Virus record (IMG/VR): IMGVR_UViG_3300005618_000029
Span: 1 to 45,519 of that record
Length of the DNA stretch: 45,519 nucleotides
Strand: one strand, 5' to 3'
DNA from: a virus
Part shown: one piece after another, positions 1 to 7,986 of the stretch
Layout of the letters: each line of letters begins with the position of its first letter
Position numbering within the stretch: the first letter of the stretch is position 1
Program-made: the position numbers and the translations under genes
Notes under the pieces: model-generated
The model's input: the letters and a program-made list of their open reading frames with translations, nothing else
Database searches by the model: none
Told to the model about the DNA's origin: nothing

Positions 1-495
1 AACAATTATGAAAGACTTGACCAAACATTCAAGTTGATTGAGCCCTTTGCACATGAAGTCCACACAACCTTCTATGGAAATTGGATTGAGCCAGGTTATG
101 ATAGGGACCCAAGTGTGATAAAAGGGTTACTACCAAATGTTCATTTTATGGGTAGACTTCCACAGGAGGATGTTATCACCACATTGAGAAAAGCAAAAGC
201 GACGGTGATGCTCCATAAGCCTGAATATGGACCGCGTGGATTTGTTACCATTAGATGGGCTGAGGCAGCATCTGCAGGTGTCCTCCCGTTTATCCCAGCT
301 GAGTTCAATCTACCAAATCAATATATCTATTCATTGAGCAGGCTGCGTGTCTCTGAGAGTGCCGAGATGCTAGAGGCCTATAATCAGATAGGAGAAAACG
401 AACGCAAAAAACTGATATATCAATTACGGCGATTTGTCGTTCACTATATGTCCCCAGTTCCTTGGATAAAACTTTTAGAAAGGATAATCGTATGA
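1..495 (+). CDS. Glycosyltransferase C-terminal part (5' truncated by window)
   Basis: The frame is open from base 1, so this is the C-terminal ~164 residues of a longer protein. The segment resembles the nucleotide-sugar-binding half of GT-B glycosyltransferases: a strand ending in FYGNW, then a PNVHFMGRLPQEDV stretch (the 'v.f.G.v...el...l..a' pattern), then a WAEAASAG segment near the usual E-containing donor-binding loop. The stop overlaps the start of the next gene (ATGA at 492-495), so the two are translationally coupled. The neighbour is a thymidylate-synthase-fold enzyme with a cytosine-type signature, so one possible role is glycosylation of a modified base in phage DNA. A role on host or virion surface sugars is equally possible. 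The family call is moderately sure, the substrate unknown. Confidence 0.6.
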   Translation, partial: NNYERLDQTFKLIEPFAHEVHTTFYGNWIEPGYDRDPSVIKGLLPNVHFMGRLPQEDVITTLRKAKATVMLHKPEYGPRGFVTIRWAEAASAGVLPFIPAEFNLPNQYIYSLSRLRVSESAEMLEAYNQIGENERKKLIYQLRRFVVHYMSPVPWIKLLERIIV

Positions 496-1406
496 CAAAC
501 TTTTCACCAAAAAGTCTCTCCTCTTTTGTAGAGGATGTTGAGCAATGGGGAGAAAAAGTGAACTCAGAGAGAGGCATGACTTTAGAAATTGAAAATGAAG
601 TTCTCTCTATGAGTAATCCTCTCGACCGTGTGTGTACTGAAGAGTGGCGAAAAATGAACATTGGCTTTGCCATCACTGATGCAATTCAGCACATTGTAGG
701 AGACGACTCACTTGCTCCCCTCACTCAGTTCGTTCCTGGCTTTTCAAAATATTCTACTAATGGTAGGACAATTGATGGAGCTTATGGCAAACGTTTTCAT
801 GCTAACGAGCAGCTCGATAAAATCATCATGATGCTAAGGAAAGACCCAATGACGAGACGAGCTGTTCTTTCAGTCTATATGGGTCCAGTTGACCTCTGGG
901 GTGGTGGTGGTTTGAATACTCCATGCACCCTCAATTTTCATTTTCTTGTTCGTGATGAAAAGCTGAACATGAAGGTGATGATGAGGTCTAATGACGTAAT
1001 CCTTGGTCTCACAAATGATGTATTCACATTCACCATGCTTCATGAGTATATTTCATCTCATGTAGAGATACCAATTGGTGATTACACTCACTTTGCTTCT
1101 TCACTTCATCTCTACGAGAGTGACCTCAGCAAGTATAAGCCCACTCATGGAGGTCATTGGAATAAGGTCATGCATGCGATGCCTTTCAAATGGGACCCAA
1201 AACCTCTCTATGATGCTCTCATTCATCTCAATGTTACCTTATTTGAAGATGCATGTTCCAAAACATTTTCAACACACTATGACCAAGACCTTTACTTTGC
1301 ATCAGCAGTTGTCTTCTACAGAAAACAAGACGGAGTCCGTGAGATGTGGCAATCAATTGGTGATGAGACTCTCAAACGAGTAGCTGGCTTCTGGATAGGA
1401 GAATGA
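492..1406 (+). CDS. Thymidylate synthase-fold enzyme, likely dCMP (hydroxy)methylase
   Basis: This 304-residue protein of the ThyA superfamily transfers a C1 unit from methylene-tetrahydrofolate to C5 of a pyrimidine nucleotide. Visible landmarks are DGAYGKR (res 95-101), the catalytic Cys145 in NTPCTLNF, the phosphate-binding Arg165-Ser166, Asp168, and the H206-x-Y208 pair. The residue equivalent to E. coli Asn177, which selects dUMP, is Asp176 (LGLTNDVF). Asp at this place is the hallmark of dCMP enzymes such as T4 dCMP hydroxymethylase. The start at ATG 492 overlaps the upstream stop; an in-frame start at 462 is possible but would lie inside the previous gene. Fold is certain. Preference for dCMP is inferred from one residue, and methyl versus hydroxymethyl product cannot be decided from this view. 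Confidence 0.85.
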   Translation: MTNFSPKSLSSFVEDVEQWGEKVNSERGMTLEIENEVLSMSNPLDRVCTEEWRKMNIGFAITDAIQHIVGDDSLAPLTQFVPGFSKYSTNGRTIDGAYGKRFHANEQLDKIIMMLRKDPMTRRAVLSVYMGPVDLWGGGGLNTPCTLNFHFLVRDEKLNMKVMMRSNDVILGLTNDVFTFTMLHEYISSHVEIPIGDYTHFASSLHLYESDLSKYKPTHGGHWNKVMHAMPFKWDPKPLYDALIHLNVTLFEDACSKTFSTHYDQDLYFASAVVFYRKQDGVREMWQSIGDETLKRVAGFWIGE

Positions 1407-1936
1407 AAATGAAATGGATGATTAATCCACCTGAGCGTCCATCAACTTGGATTGCTCCAACAGCTGAGCTCCCTCCCTTCATGCAGCGAAGATTGCGAAA
1501 TCCTCATAAGCGAACAAGAGAGGGAACTTTTCTTTATACCCACCCCTATATCAACTATTTAGAAAGGATGGTCCTCTGGGCTCGTAATGAGCACAACGCA
1601 GAATTTCATTATGCCGCTGACCACAACATGACCACTCTCATTCGTAGTTTGAGAAAGTTTGGTCCAGAATATATCTTGGCAATGCATGAGGATTTTGCTA
1701 GTATGGTCGAGATGATGACCCCTGAAATGTGGGACCTACTCGACAGACGAATGAGAGACCACCTCACAGCAGCCTTTGAGGTAGCCAAGCGAATGGGAAT
1801 TGTAAGACCAACTATTCCAGTTGAGAAAGCAATCAAAATGCTCCAAGAGATGGAGCCACCTAAGAGGACAAGTCGTGAGATGGTCAATTCAATCATCAAT
1901 CACTTCATCCCTAAGGGTAGACAAGCAAGGAGATAA
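1403..1936 (+). CDS. Hypothetical protein, 177 aa
   Basis: The ATG overlaps the upstream stop (ATGA) and is preceded by AGGAGA; a second in-frame ATG lies at 1409. The product is basic, largely helical by composition and soluble, with many His, Met and Arg residues in the middle (YLERMVLWARNEHNAEFHYA). I recognise no family, signal peptide or membrane segment. It sits between the pyrimidine-modifying enzyme and the DNA polymerase and is followed by a new AGGAGA site two bases after its stop, so it belongs to the replication operon. A role in replication or nucleotide metabolism is only suggested by position. Confidence 0.75.
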   Translation: MKMKWMINPPERPSTWIAPTAELPPFMQRRLRNPHKRTREGTFLYTHPYINYLERMVLWARNEHNAEFHYAADHNMTTLIRSLRKFGPEYILAMHEDFASMVEMMTPEMWDLLDRRMRDHLTAAFEVAKRMGIVRPTIPVEKAIKMLQEMEPPKRTSREMVNSIINHFIPKGRQARR

Positions 1937-1938
1937 AA

Positions 1939-4782
1939 ATGAAATTCACACATTTGCATACCCATTCTGATGCCTCAAAAGACGGTCTTCGAGAGGTGGG
2001 TCAACTTGTCAAAGCAGCCAAAGATTATGGGTTCGATGCTCTTGCACTTACGGACCATGGCAGCTTAGCCAACGCAGTATCATTTTCATTAGAGTGTGAG
2101 GCTCAGGGAATAAAACCCATCATAGGTGTAGAAGCTTACATTGGATTTGATGGCAAAACTGGACACATCACACTTCTAGGGAATGGTCAAAAGGGGTTGG
2201 AGAACCTCATTCGTCTCAACAATGTTGGGCATGCCTCTCGTTTCAAACAGCCGGAGTTCCCAATTGATAATCTTCTTGCTGATTGCAAGGATATAATCTG
2301 CCTTAGTGGCTGCGTAGCAAGCCCATTCAATCAACTCCCATTCTCTGAAGCAGTCGCACTCACATCAAAGTTCAAGCATGCATTTGGAAACCGCTTCTTT
2401 ATGGAAATGATGTTTGTTGCCGACACAGATACGTGGACACGACCAATCAAATTGGCTGAACGTGCGAACATCCCCCTCGTGGTAACAAACGACGTTCACT
2501 TCCCACTACATGAAGACTCGACCATCCATGAGTTAGTAACTCAAATGAGGTCGGGTTTTTCTTATAATTCCAAAGAGCTTTGGCTCAAAACTCCTGACCA
2601 AATTTGGAAGCGTGCCAAATCAGCAATCAGTCTTGAGCGCTACAAATTATCATTAGAGAACACCAAGATGATTGTGAACAAAATAAGGCCAACCATCTTT
2701 GATGCAACTCCAACCCTTCCACACATCCCGCATGCTCATGAAACTCTCGAGTCACTTGTAAAGAAGAGTGAGAGGACAAGCTTTGCTGGAGCAATGGGTA
2801 AATCCTACAACGAGCGTCTCTCATATGAGCTGAAGATTATCAAAGAGATGGACTATTCATCCTACTTTGTTATCCTTCATGACATCGTTGAGGCAGCCAA
2901 GAAGTTGGGGGCATACATTGGTCCAGGTCGTGGTAGTGGAGCAGGCTCTCTTGTTCTCTATTCATTGGGGATAACTGACATCAACCCCATGGTCTACAAC
3001 TTGCCCTTTGAACGATTTTTGAACCCAATGAGAAAAGGAATGCCCGATGTAGACGTTGACATCGACTCAAAGCATCGTGACGTTGTCATCCAATACGTCT
3101 CAGAAAAATGGCATGGTGTCCCAATTGGAACTGTCGTTCGCTACTCACACAAGACGGCAGTCCATGATTTGGCCAAAGCATTCAAGGTTCCTCGACCTAT
3201 TGAAAATGAGATTGCAGAAAAAGGACCAGCCTGCATAGAAATGAAGCGTGTCGTTGAGGAAATCCCTCAGTTCCAGCAAGCATACGACACAATCATGGGT
3301 CAAATAAGACATCGAGGACGTCATGCAGCTGGGGTCGTCATCACTGATAGGGCAGTTCCAATCGAAAGAGCCGCTGGTCATGACCTCGTCGCAGCATGGA
3401 CTCAAGGAAGCCACGATGAAATGTCAAAAGCAGGGATTGTCAAATATGACCTATTAGGATTAGAGGCTCTTACAATTTTGCAGCTCCTTGAGAAGTGGAG
3501 TCCTAAGGAGAAAATCTACTCAAAATTGCATGAGGATAATGACCCAGCATTTCAACTTTTTCAAAAAGGTGATTTATCTGGAGTCTTCCAATTCTCTGGT
3601 AGTTACGGCATTCGCAACCTAACAATGAAGTTATCCCCTACAAAATTTGAGGATTTAGTAGCACTCAACGCGTTGTACAGACCAGGGGCACTCGATGCTG
3701 GAACAGCTGACAAATTTGTAGAGTGGAGGCATTCACCTCGCAAGGTTCCTTCAGTGATTGAGCCAATCCTCAAGTCAACTTATGGAGCAATTGTCTATCA
3801 AGAACAAGTGATGGAGCTCTATAAGGTAATGACAAATGGGACCTATGCCGAAGCAGATAACATTCGTCGCATCATCGTCAAGGCCCAAGATAAGTTTGAT
3901 GACCCAATTTGGCAGGCCCAGTATAAGAAAGCCAAAGAAGATTTCCTCAATGGCGCAACTAAGTTCCACAAGATTTCAATTCAGGTAGCCGAAAAGATAT
4001 GGAATGAAATCTCAACCCACTCACGTTACAGTTTCAATAAGGCTCATGCTACAGCCTATGCTCAGATAGCTTGGCAAATGGCATGGTGGAAATACTATCA
4101 TCCAGTGGAATTCTACGCAGCGATGATGAGCTCTGACCGTGAGAACTTGACTCAATACATCTTCGAGGTCATCAAGCGAGGGATAAAGGTAAAAATGCCA
4201 ACCATCAACATTATTGGGGATGACGACATTTTCATTGTTGATGGGGACTCAATCGTAATCCCAGCCAATGTAATCAAATATGTCACCAATGTTACTGTCA
4301 TTCGTGAAGCTCTCAAGAAGGGGCCATTCAAATCCATTGAGGATTTTATGGCAAGAGTTCCAAAGAACGCAGTACGTGGTCAAGCACGAGCTTCTCTGTT
4401 GGGGATAGGTGCATTCAAAGGGATAAAGGGTTCTATTGATAATCTTGGGATATCAGGAAAGTCAAAGGAGATGCTTGATGATATACGAACCTCAAGCAAC
4501 CCTGAACGTGAAGCTCAAATCCGCCTGTTAGGGTTCATCATCCCAACAAAGAGTGAAATTGCAAATCTGGAGACAGCCTCTGAGGAAGGGATGACCACTG
4601 GAATTATTGGTTCAATGAAACAAAAGAAGTCAGCATTTGGCCCATATACAGTTTACTACCTCATTCCTAATGGACTTTTCTGGACAAGAGGCAAACTCAT
4701 GTTTGAACCACAAGTTGGAGACTTCGTTGCAGCAAAAGTGAAAGCAAATTCTGGTAAAGCGACAAGCGTGAGGAAGCTATGA
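1939..4782 (+). CDS. dnaE: DNA polymerase III alpha subunit (family C, DnaE type)
   Basis: This 947-residue replicative polymerase is shorter than E. coli DnaE (1160). The N-terminal PHP domain opens with HLHTHS (res 5-10), followed by a TDHGSL motif near res 40 and TNDVHF near res 190, so its metal ligands look intact and it could proofread. The palm has the GPGRGSGAGSL loop and PDVDVDID (res 369-376), whose acidic residues match the E. coli D401/D403 pair; the third carboxylate is probably Asp504 in KYDLLGL. A helix-hairpin-helix-like segment (about res 795-835) and an OB-like C-terminus follow. No separate epsilon exonuclease or clamp gene is visible here. The start is ATG 1939, with AGGAGA eight bases upstream. 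Confidence 0.97.
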   Translation: MKFTHLHTHSDASKDGLREVGQLVKAAKDYGFDALALTDHGSLANAVSFSLECEAQGIKPIIGVEAYIGFDGKTGHITLLGNGQKGLENLIRLNNVGHASRFKQPEFPIDNLLADCKDIICLSGCVASPFNQLPFSEAVALTSKFKHAFGNRFFMEMMFVADTDTWTRPIKLAERANIPLVVTNDVHFPLHEDSTIHELVTQMRSGFSYNSKELWLKTPDQIWKRAKSAISLERYKLSLENTKMIVNKIRPTIFDATPTLPHIPHAHETLESLVKKSERTSFAGAMGKSYNERLSYELKIIKEMDYSSYFVILHDIVEAAKKLGAYIGPGRGSGAGSLVLYSLGITDINPMVYNLPFERFLNPMRKGMPDVDVDIDSKHRDVVIQYVSEKWHGVPIGTVVRYSHKTAVHDLAKAFKVPRPIENEIAEKGPACIEMKRVVEEIPQFQQAYDTIMGQIRHRGRHAAGVVITDRAVPIERAAGHDLVAAWTQGSHDEMSKAGIVKYDLLGLEALTILQLLEKWSPKEKIYSKLHEDNDPAFQLFQKGDLSGVFQFSGSYGIRNLTMKLSPTKFEDLVALNALYRPGALDAGTADKFVEWRHSPRKVPSVIEPILKSTYGAIVYQEQVMELYKVMTNGTYAEADNIRRIIVKAQDKFDDPIWQAQYKKAKEDFLNGATKFHKISIQVAEKIWNEISTHSRYSFNKAHATAYAQIAWQMAWWKYYHPVEFYAAMMSSDRENLTQYIFEVIKRGIKVKMPTINIIGDDDIFIVDGDSIVIPANVIKYVTNVTVIREALKKGPFKSIEDFMARVPKNAVRGQARASLLGIGAFKGIKGSIDNLGISGKSKEMLDDIRTSSNPEREAQIRLLGFIIPTKSEIANLETASEEGMTTGIIGSMKQKKSAFGPYTVYYLIPNGLFWTRGKLMFEPQVGDFVAAKVKANSGKATSVRKL

Positions 4783-4946
4783 GACCAAAATTTGTAAGAG
4801 CCGCTGTATTAGTTTTGGTCCCATATCTATTTTCAATAATAATAACTATTGCCTTTGTGAATGCGCAAGCTGTAATTTTCCTAGCAGTAGGATGGGCTTT
4901 GGGAATAGTCACTATGGGATATCTAAAAGCTGCGAGGTTGATATGA
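4779..4946 (+). CDS. Small membrane protein, 55 aa
   Basis: The ATG lies in the polymerase stop (ATGA, 4779-4782). The reading frame gives a 55-residue protein with a basic N-terminus (MRPKFVRAA), two closely spaced hydrophobic stretches (about res 9-27 and 31-47) and a short basic end. Its own stop overlaps the next ATG. Coupling on both sides supports a real gene. The function is unknown, and it is one of four small membrane proteins in this operon. Confidence 0.6.
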   Translation: MRPKFVRAAVLVLVPYLFSIIITIAFVNAQAVIFLAVGWALGIVTMGYLKAARLI

Positions 4947-5299
4947 ATACAAAACCCATCAGAATAAAGCTGTTGTTTGAACCTCGTGACCTATGGATTG
5001 GTGTTTTCTGGGATGGAACATATCTATGGCAACACTATGATAAAGATAATAATCGTTTAGAGAAATCCAAAAAGCTACATACGATTACCTTACGTGTTTA
5101 TATCTGTATTGTTCCAATGCTCCCAATTTTGATAGCACTAGATATCCAGAGACTAAAGATGATTTTCAAATATCCATGGGTATGGGGTCATGATTTGAAG
5201 AGCACATACAAAAGCATTTGGCTGGGATGGTGGTTGATTACGTTTACATATGACGGTAAACTTGATGACCTCTCAATATCTTTTCAGCCAGGATTGTAG
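4943..5299 (+). CDS. Hypothetical protein, 118 aa
   Basis: The start at ATG 4943 overlaps the previous stop (ATGA); an earlier in-frame codon at 4892 would run inside the upstream gene. The protein is rich in Trp, Tyr and Leu. LLFEPRDLWIGVFWDGTYLWQ near the start is one residue over my quotation limit, so its key residues are Trp18, Phe22, Trp23, Tyr27 and Trp29. One moderately hydrophobic segment (about res 51-66) might touch the membrane. No family is recognised. It lies between two membrane peptides, and the coupling suggests co-translation. Confidence 0.7.
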   Translation: MNTKPIRIKLLFEPRDLWIGVFWDGTYLWQHYDKDNNRLEKSKKLHTITLRVYICIVPMLPILIALDIQRLKMIFKYPWVWGHDLKSTYKSIWLGWWLITFTYDGKLDDLSISFQPGL

Positions 5300-5305
5300 G
5301 CTAAA

Positions 5306-5404
5306 ATGAAAAGGACCCGTATTACGCTCGTATTCATCTACATTGTGTTGCTATTGATTGTGATAGCAATTCCACTTTTATATTACTTTGGAGGAAAACC
5401 ATGA
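5306..5404 (+). CDS. Membrane micropeptide, 32 aa
   Basis: A very short frame starts at ATG 5306, six bases after the previous stop, and ends with TGA inside the ATG of the radical SAM gene (ATGA, 5401-5404). The peptide has a basic head (MKRTR), one hydrophobic helix (about res 6-28) and a GGKP end. The GGAGG inside its last codons is the ribosome site for the next gene. It is either a true single-span membrane peptide or a translational coupler for the radical SAM protein. Confidence is limited by size. Confidence 0.45.
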   Translation: MKRTRITLVFIYIVLLLIVIAIPLLYYFGGKP

Positions 5405-6411
5405 TTTCAAAAGGTAGACCATCCTATCAAGGGTCTGTTCAATTCGATAGACCTAGGACAATTTATTTCTATGCGACATCTCATTGCAATTCAAACTGCT
5501 CCTATTGCGTTTTTAGGAAGTCGAATGGGGATTTATTTAGGACAAATATGTCGCTGAACATCATCGAACAGGTTTGGCTCGAGTCGGCTATTCTCAAAAC
5601 ATGTGGTGTCGTCGTTCAAGGGGGAGAATTCACCATTCATCCTGAGGCTACCGGCATAATGCGGTTCTTCAGCTTGGTTGTCCCTAAGGTCACCTTACTG
5701 ACGAATGCGGTTGACCCAGAGTTAGCCAAACCACTTATTCAATATGCAACACAAGTGACCATCTCTCTTGATGGTCCTCAGCATGATAAGTCAAGAGGGG
5801 TTGCTGGCAACCTTGATGGAGTATATGCTCTATTAGGTTACCTCAAGAACGTTGGCAAATCAACAACACTGCAAATAACTCTTGGTCCATGGAATGCTCG
5901 TAATCCAAAGTTGGCTAATGATAATGTTGCATGGTTCATTGACACTTGCAGACAGTATGACGCTCAACCAAGGTTCAACATTGCATCAGATGATGGACTT
6001 CTTGGGACTGCCAACTATGAGCAAAAGGCTGATGCTCTTCAGTCAGTTACCGACTTACTCTATGAGTTTGCCACCTATAACACATTCGAAAGAATGAAAA
6101 GCTCATTGATAAGTGGAGCTCGTTATATAAATGCCGCAGTTGGTAAGTCAACTAGCAAAGCTTTTATCCCCTGTTACAGTACATCAATCTATTCGACTAT
6201 CAATGCGAATGGGGATGTTTGGCTGTGCCAGGGGTTGGAAGAAAAAGAAGCTGTTGTAGGAAACGTTTTGATGGACAATTTTGATACGATTTGGGAGAAC
6301 TCAAGCGGAAAAAGAAAGGATTATGGAATGTGCCAGCGCTGTTCACTCAGTTGCCAGCTAACTGGTGATTTAGCTTACTTACAAAGTAAGATTGATAGGA
6401 TGGCGAGCTAA
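5401..6411 (+). CDS. Radical SAM protein with SPASM-type C-terminus
   Basis: The 336-residue protein has the canonical CxxxCxxC cluster (Cys29, Cys33, Cys36 in SHCNSNCSYC) and a GGEF loop (res 74-77) equivalent to the SAM-binding GGE motif. The C-terminal part carries Cys258, Cys276 in GDVWLC, and Cys311-x2-Cys314-x3-Cys318, spaced like a SPASM/twitch domain that binds auxiliary Fe-S clusters. SPASM enzymes usually modify peptides, and some act on other substrates. The phage setting, between polymerase and helicase and 4 kb from a dCMP-type methylase, makes a DNA-base or protein-maturation role possible. It is not QueE-like in architecture. The start is ATG 5401, with GGAGG six bases upstream. 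Confidence 0.88.
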   Translation: MISKGRPSYQGSVQFDRPRTIYFYATSHCNSNCSYCVFRKSNGDLFRTNMSLNIIEQVWLESAILKTCGVVVQGGEFTIHPEATGIMRFFSLVVPKVTLLTNAVDPELAKPLIQYATQVTISLDGPQHDKSRGVAGNLDGVYALLGYLKNVGKSTTLQITLGPWNARNPKLANDNVAWFIDTCRQYDAQPRFNIASDDGLLGTANYEQKADALQSVTDLLYEFATYNTFERMKSSLISGARYINAAVGKSTSKAFIPCYSTSIYSTINANGDVWLCQGLEEKEAVVGNVLMDNFDTIWENSSGKRKDYGMCQRCSLSCQLTGDLAYLQSKIDRMAS

Positions 6412-6434
6412 ACTTTTTGTTATGAGGAGTAAAG

Positions 6435-7592
6435 ATGAATAAACTAATTGTCGCATCACTCAAATCAAAGAGTGTTGACAGACTTGTAAGGTTCCCACAG
6501 GAATTGATGGATGAATTTGAGCTTCAAATCATTGGATGGGTTGCAGAATATATTTCAAAATATGACGAGACCCCATCACTTGAAAGACTCACAGAAGAAT
6601 TTGAAGACTTCATCCCAATTGATATTGACCCACCATTTGTAATTGATGACATTGCAGACCAAACACTAGAGCGGAAAAGATTATCATTTTTCATTTCTGC
6701 AATGACATCCTTGGTTGATAGGACGCGAATTGAGGGGGCCATTCATGAGGAGGAAGTCTACTCAATCATGAAGACAATTCGCGTTGCAGGTGACGAAGAC
6801 TCGACTTATACAACTTATGATAGGCGCAAATACAGCGAAAGAAAACACACGAAGGCTGTTCCTTTCTTTATAGGGGTTCTCAACAGAGCAATGGGAAGTC
6901 TCCATGCAGGGGATTACACCCTCATTGTTGCAAGATTAGGAACAGGCAAATCATTGATAACCCAGTGGCAAGCCCGTGAGTGGATGCTATCTGGGATGAA
7001 GGTTCTGTTTGTATCCCAAGAGATGTTGGCCAACGAAATATTTGCACGCATAGACGGGATGGTGGCAAGCTTCAATCCCTTATCGTTAAGGTCAGACATC
7101 GACAAAGCACTTGAGTCAAAACTTCAGGTGGCCAAACTTACCGCTAAAATGTCAAAGGGGGAGATTTATGCACCACGAGGAATAAGGACCCCTGAGCAAG
7201 TGGCAATGGCAGCAAAGTTCTTTATGGTTGATGCTATCATTGTAGATGGAGTTTATCAAATGGCCCCTGATTTGCTCCATCCTCCTTCTGCAAAATGGGA
7301 ACGCATTGCTGAGACATCGTCTCAATTGAAACAACTTGCCCAGGTCACAAAACTTCCGATGTTGGCTACAACTCAAATCAAGCGAGTTGGCCGAACAATG
7401 GGGTTTACTCCTGAGGATTTGGCTTATGCTGATGCTCTTGGCCAAGACGCTGACCAAATCATTTCGTTAGAGACTGACATCGCATATCCAAATAGGTTGA
7501 TGACCGAAATAATCAAGAACAGGTATGGTCCTCCTATGAGCTCACTTGTTGAACTTGACTTTGAGACAATGAAAATAGAGGAGGTGAGATGA
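6435..7592 (+). CDS. dnaB: Replicative DNA helicase, DnaB/RecA-fold type
   Basis: The 385-residue hexameric-type helicase has an N-terminal helical region (about 1-125) and a RecA-like domain. The Walker A is ARLGTGKS (res 166-173): Ala replaces the first Gly of GxxxxGK[ST], while the invariant Gly-Lys-Ser are present. LFVSQEM follows at 191-197, Walker B is AIIVDG (Asp271), a glutamine sensor sits in ATTQIKR, and the arginine-finger region reads IKNRYGPP near the C-terminus. These match DnaB order and spacing. The protein is shorter than host DnaB (about 450-470). The start at ATG 6435 follows GAGGAG. It probably works with the DnaG-type primase and DnaE polymerase of this operon. Confidence 0.93.
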   Translation: MNKLIVASLKSKSVDRLVRFPQELMDEFELQIIGWVAEYISKYDETPSLERLTEEFEDFIPIDIDPPFVIDDIADQTLERKRLSFFISAMTSLVDRTRIEGAIHEEEVYSIMKTIRVAGDEDSTYTTYDRRKYSERKHTKAVPFFIGVLNRAMGSLHAGDYTLIVARLGTGKSLITQWQAREWMLSGMKVLFVSQEMLANEIFARIDGMVASFNPLSLRSDIDKALESKLQVAKLTAKMSKGEIYAPRGIRTPEQVAMAAKFFMVDAIIVDGVYQMAPDLLHPPSAKWERIAETSSQLKQLAQVTKLPMLATTQIKRVGRTMGFTPEDLAYADALGQDADQIISLETDIAYPNRLMTEIIKNRYGPPMSSLVELDFETMKIEEVR

Positions 7593-7819
7593 AAAAAGGC
7601 CAACTCTCAATAAAGAAAGTGAATGAGGCTTCAAAAGTAGTTTCGATGAGGATTGAATGTGGAAACTGCAAGTGGCGATTTACTGAGGACACGGAAAAAC
7701 TTTCTATCATGGGATATGACCATGAATGTGAACTTTGTGGTTCACATGGTAGTGTAGATGTAAATGTTACTTGCCCCAAATGCAAGAAAAACCTAACAAT
7801 CGAGATAAGGAGCTGGTAA
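7589..7819 (+). CDS. Small zinc-ribbon protein, 76 aa
   Basis: The ATG overlaps the helicase stop (ATGA), with GAGGAGG-like sequence upstream. It contains three CxxC knuckles: CGNC, CELC and CPKC, enough for at least one zinc ribbon. The protein is small and lysine-rich at the start, consistent with nucleic-acid binding. Its place between helicase and primase suggests an accessory replication or transcription role. That is an inference, since no named family was recognised. Confidence 0.75.
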   Translation: MKKGQLSIKKVNEASKVVSMRIECGNCKWRFTEDTEKLSIMGYDHECELCGSHGSVDVNVTCPKCKKNLTIEIRSW

Positions 7820-7986
7820 TGAAAAATGAAAACATTCAATTTGTCCTGATGGTTATAGGCTCAATTTGTTCTCTTGGAGGATTGTTTGCATCAGCAATTA
7901 CAAATAATCCTAACTTCTTCTTGTATGGATACCCAGCTGGGGCAATCATCCTATTCATAGTAACATTTATGAGGAGAAGAGTATGA
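7819..7986 (+). CDS. Small two-span membrane protein, 55 aa
   Basis: The start at ATG 7819 forms TAATG with the previous stop, with AAGGAG upstream. The peptide has two hydrophobic stretches (about res 8-26 and 34-50) separated by a polar TNNPN turn, and ends in RRRV. The stop overlaps the primase ATG (ATGA at 7983-7986), so it is coupled on both sides. Function is unknown. Confidence 0.6.
   Translation: MKNENIQFVLMVIGSICSLGGLFASAITNNPNFFLYGYPAGAIILFIVTFMRRRV

Noticed and set aside
1075-1383. 102-residue frame inside the thymidylate-synthase-fold gene
   Set aside because: Fully embedded in a conserved enzyme gene in another frame, with no start signal.
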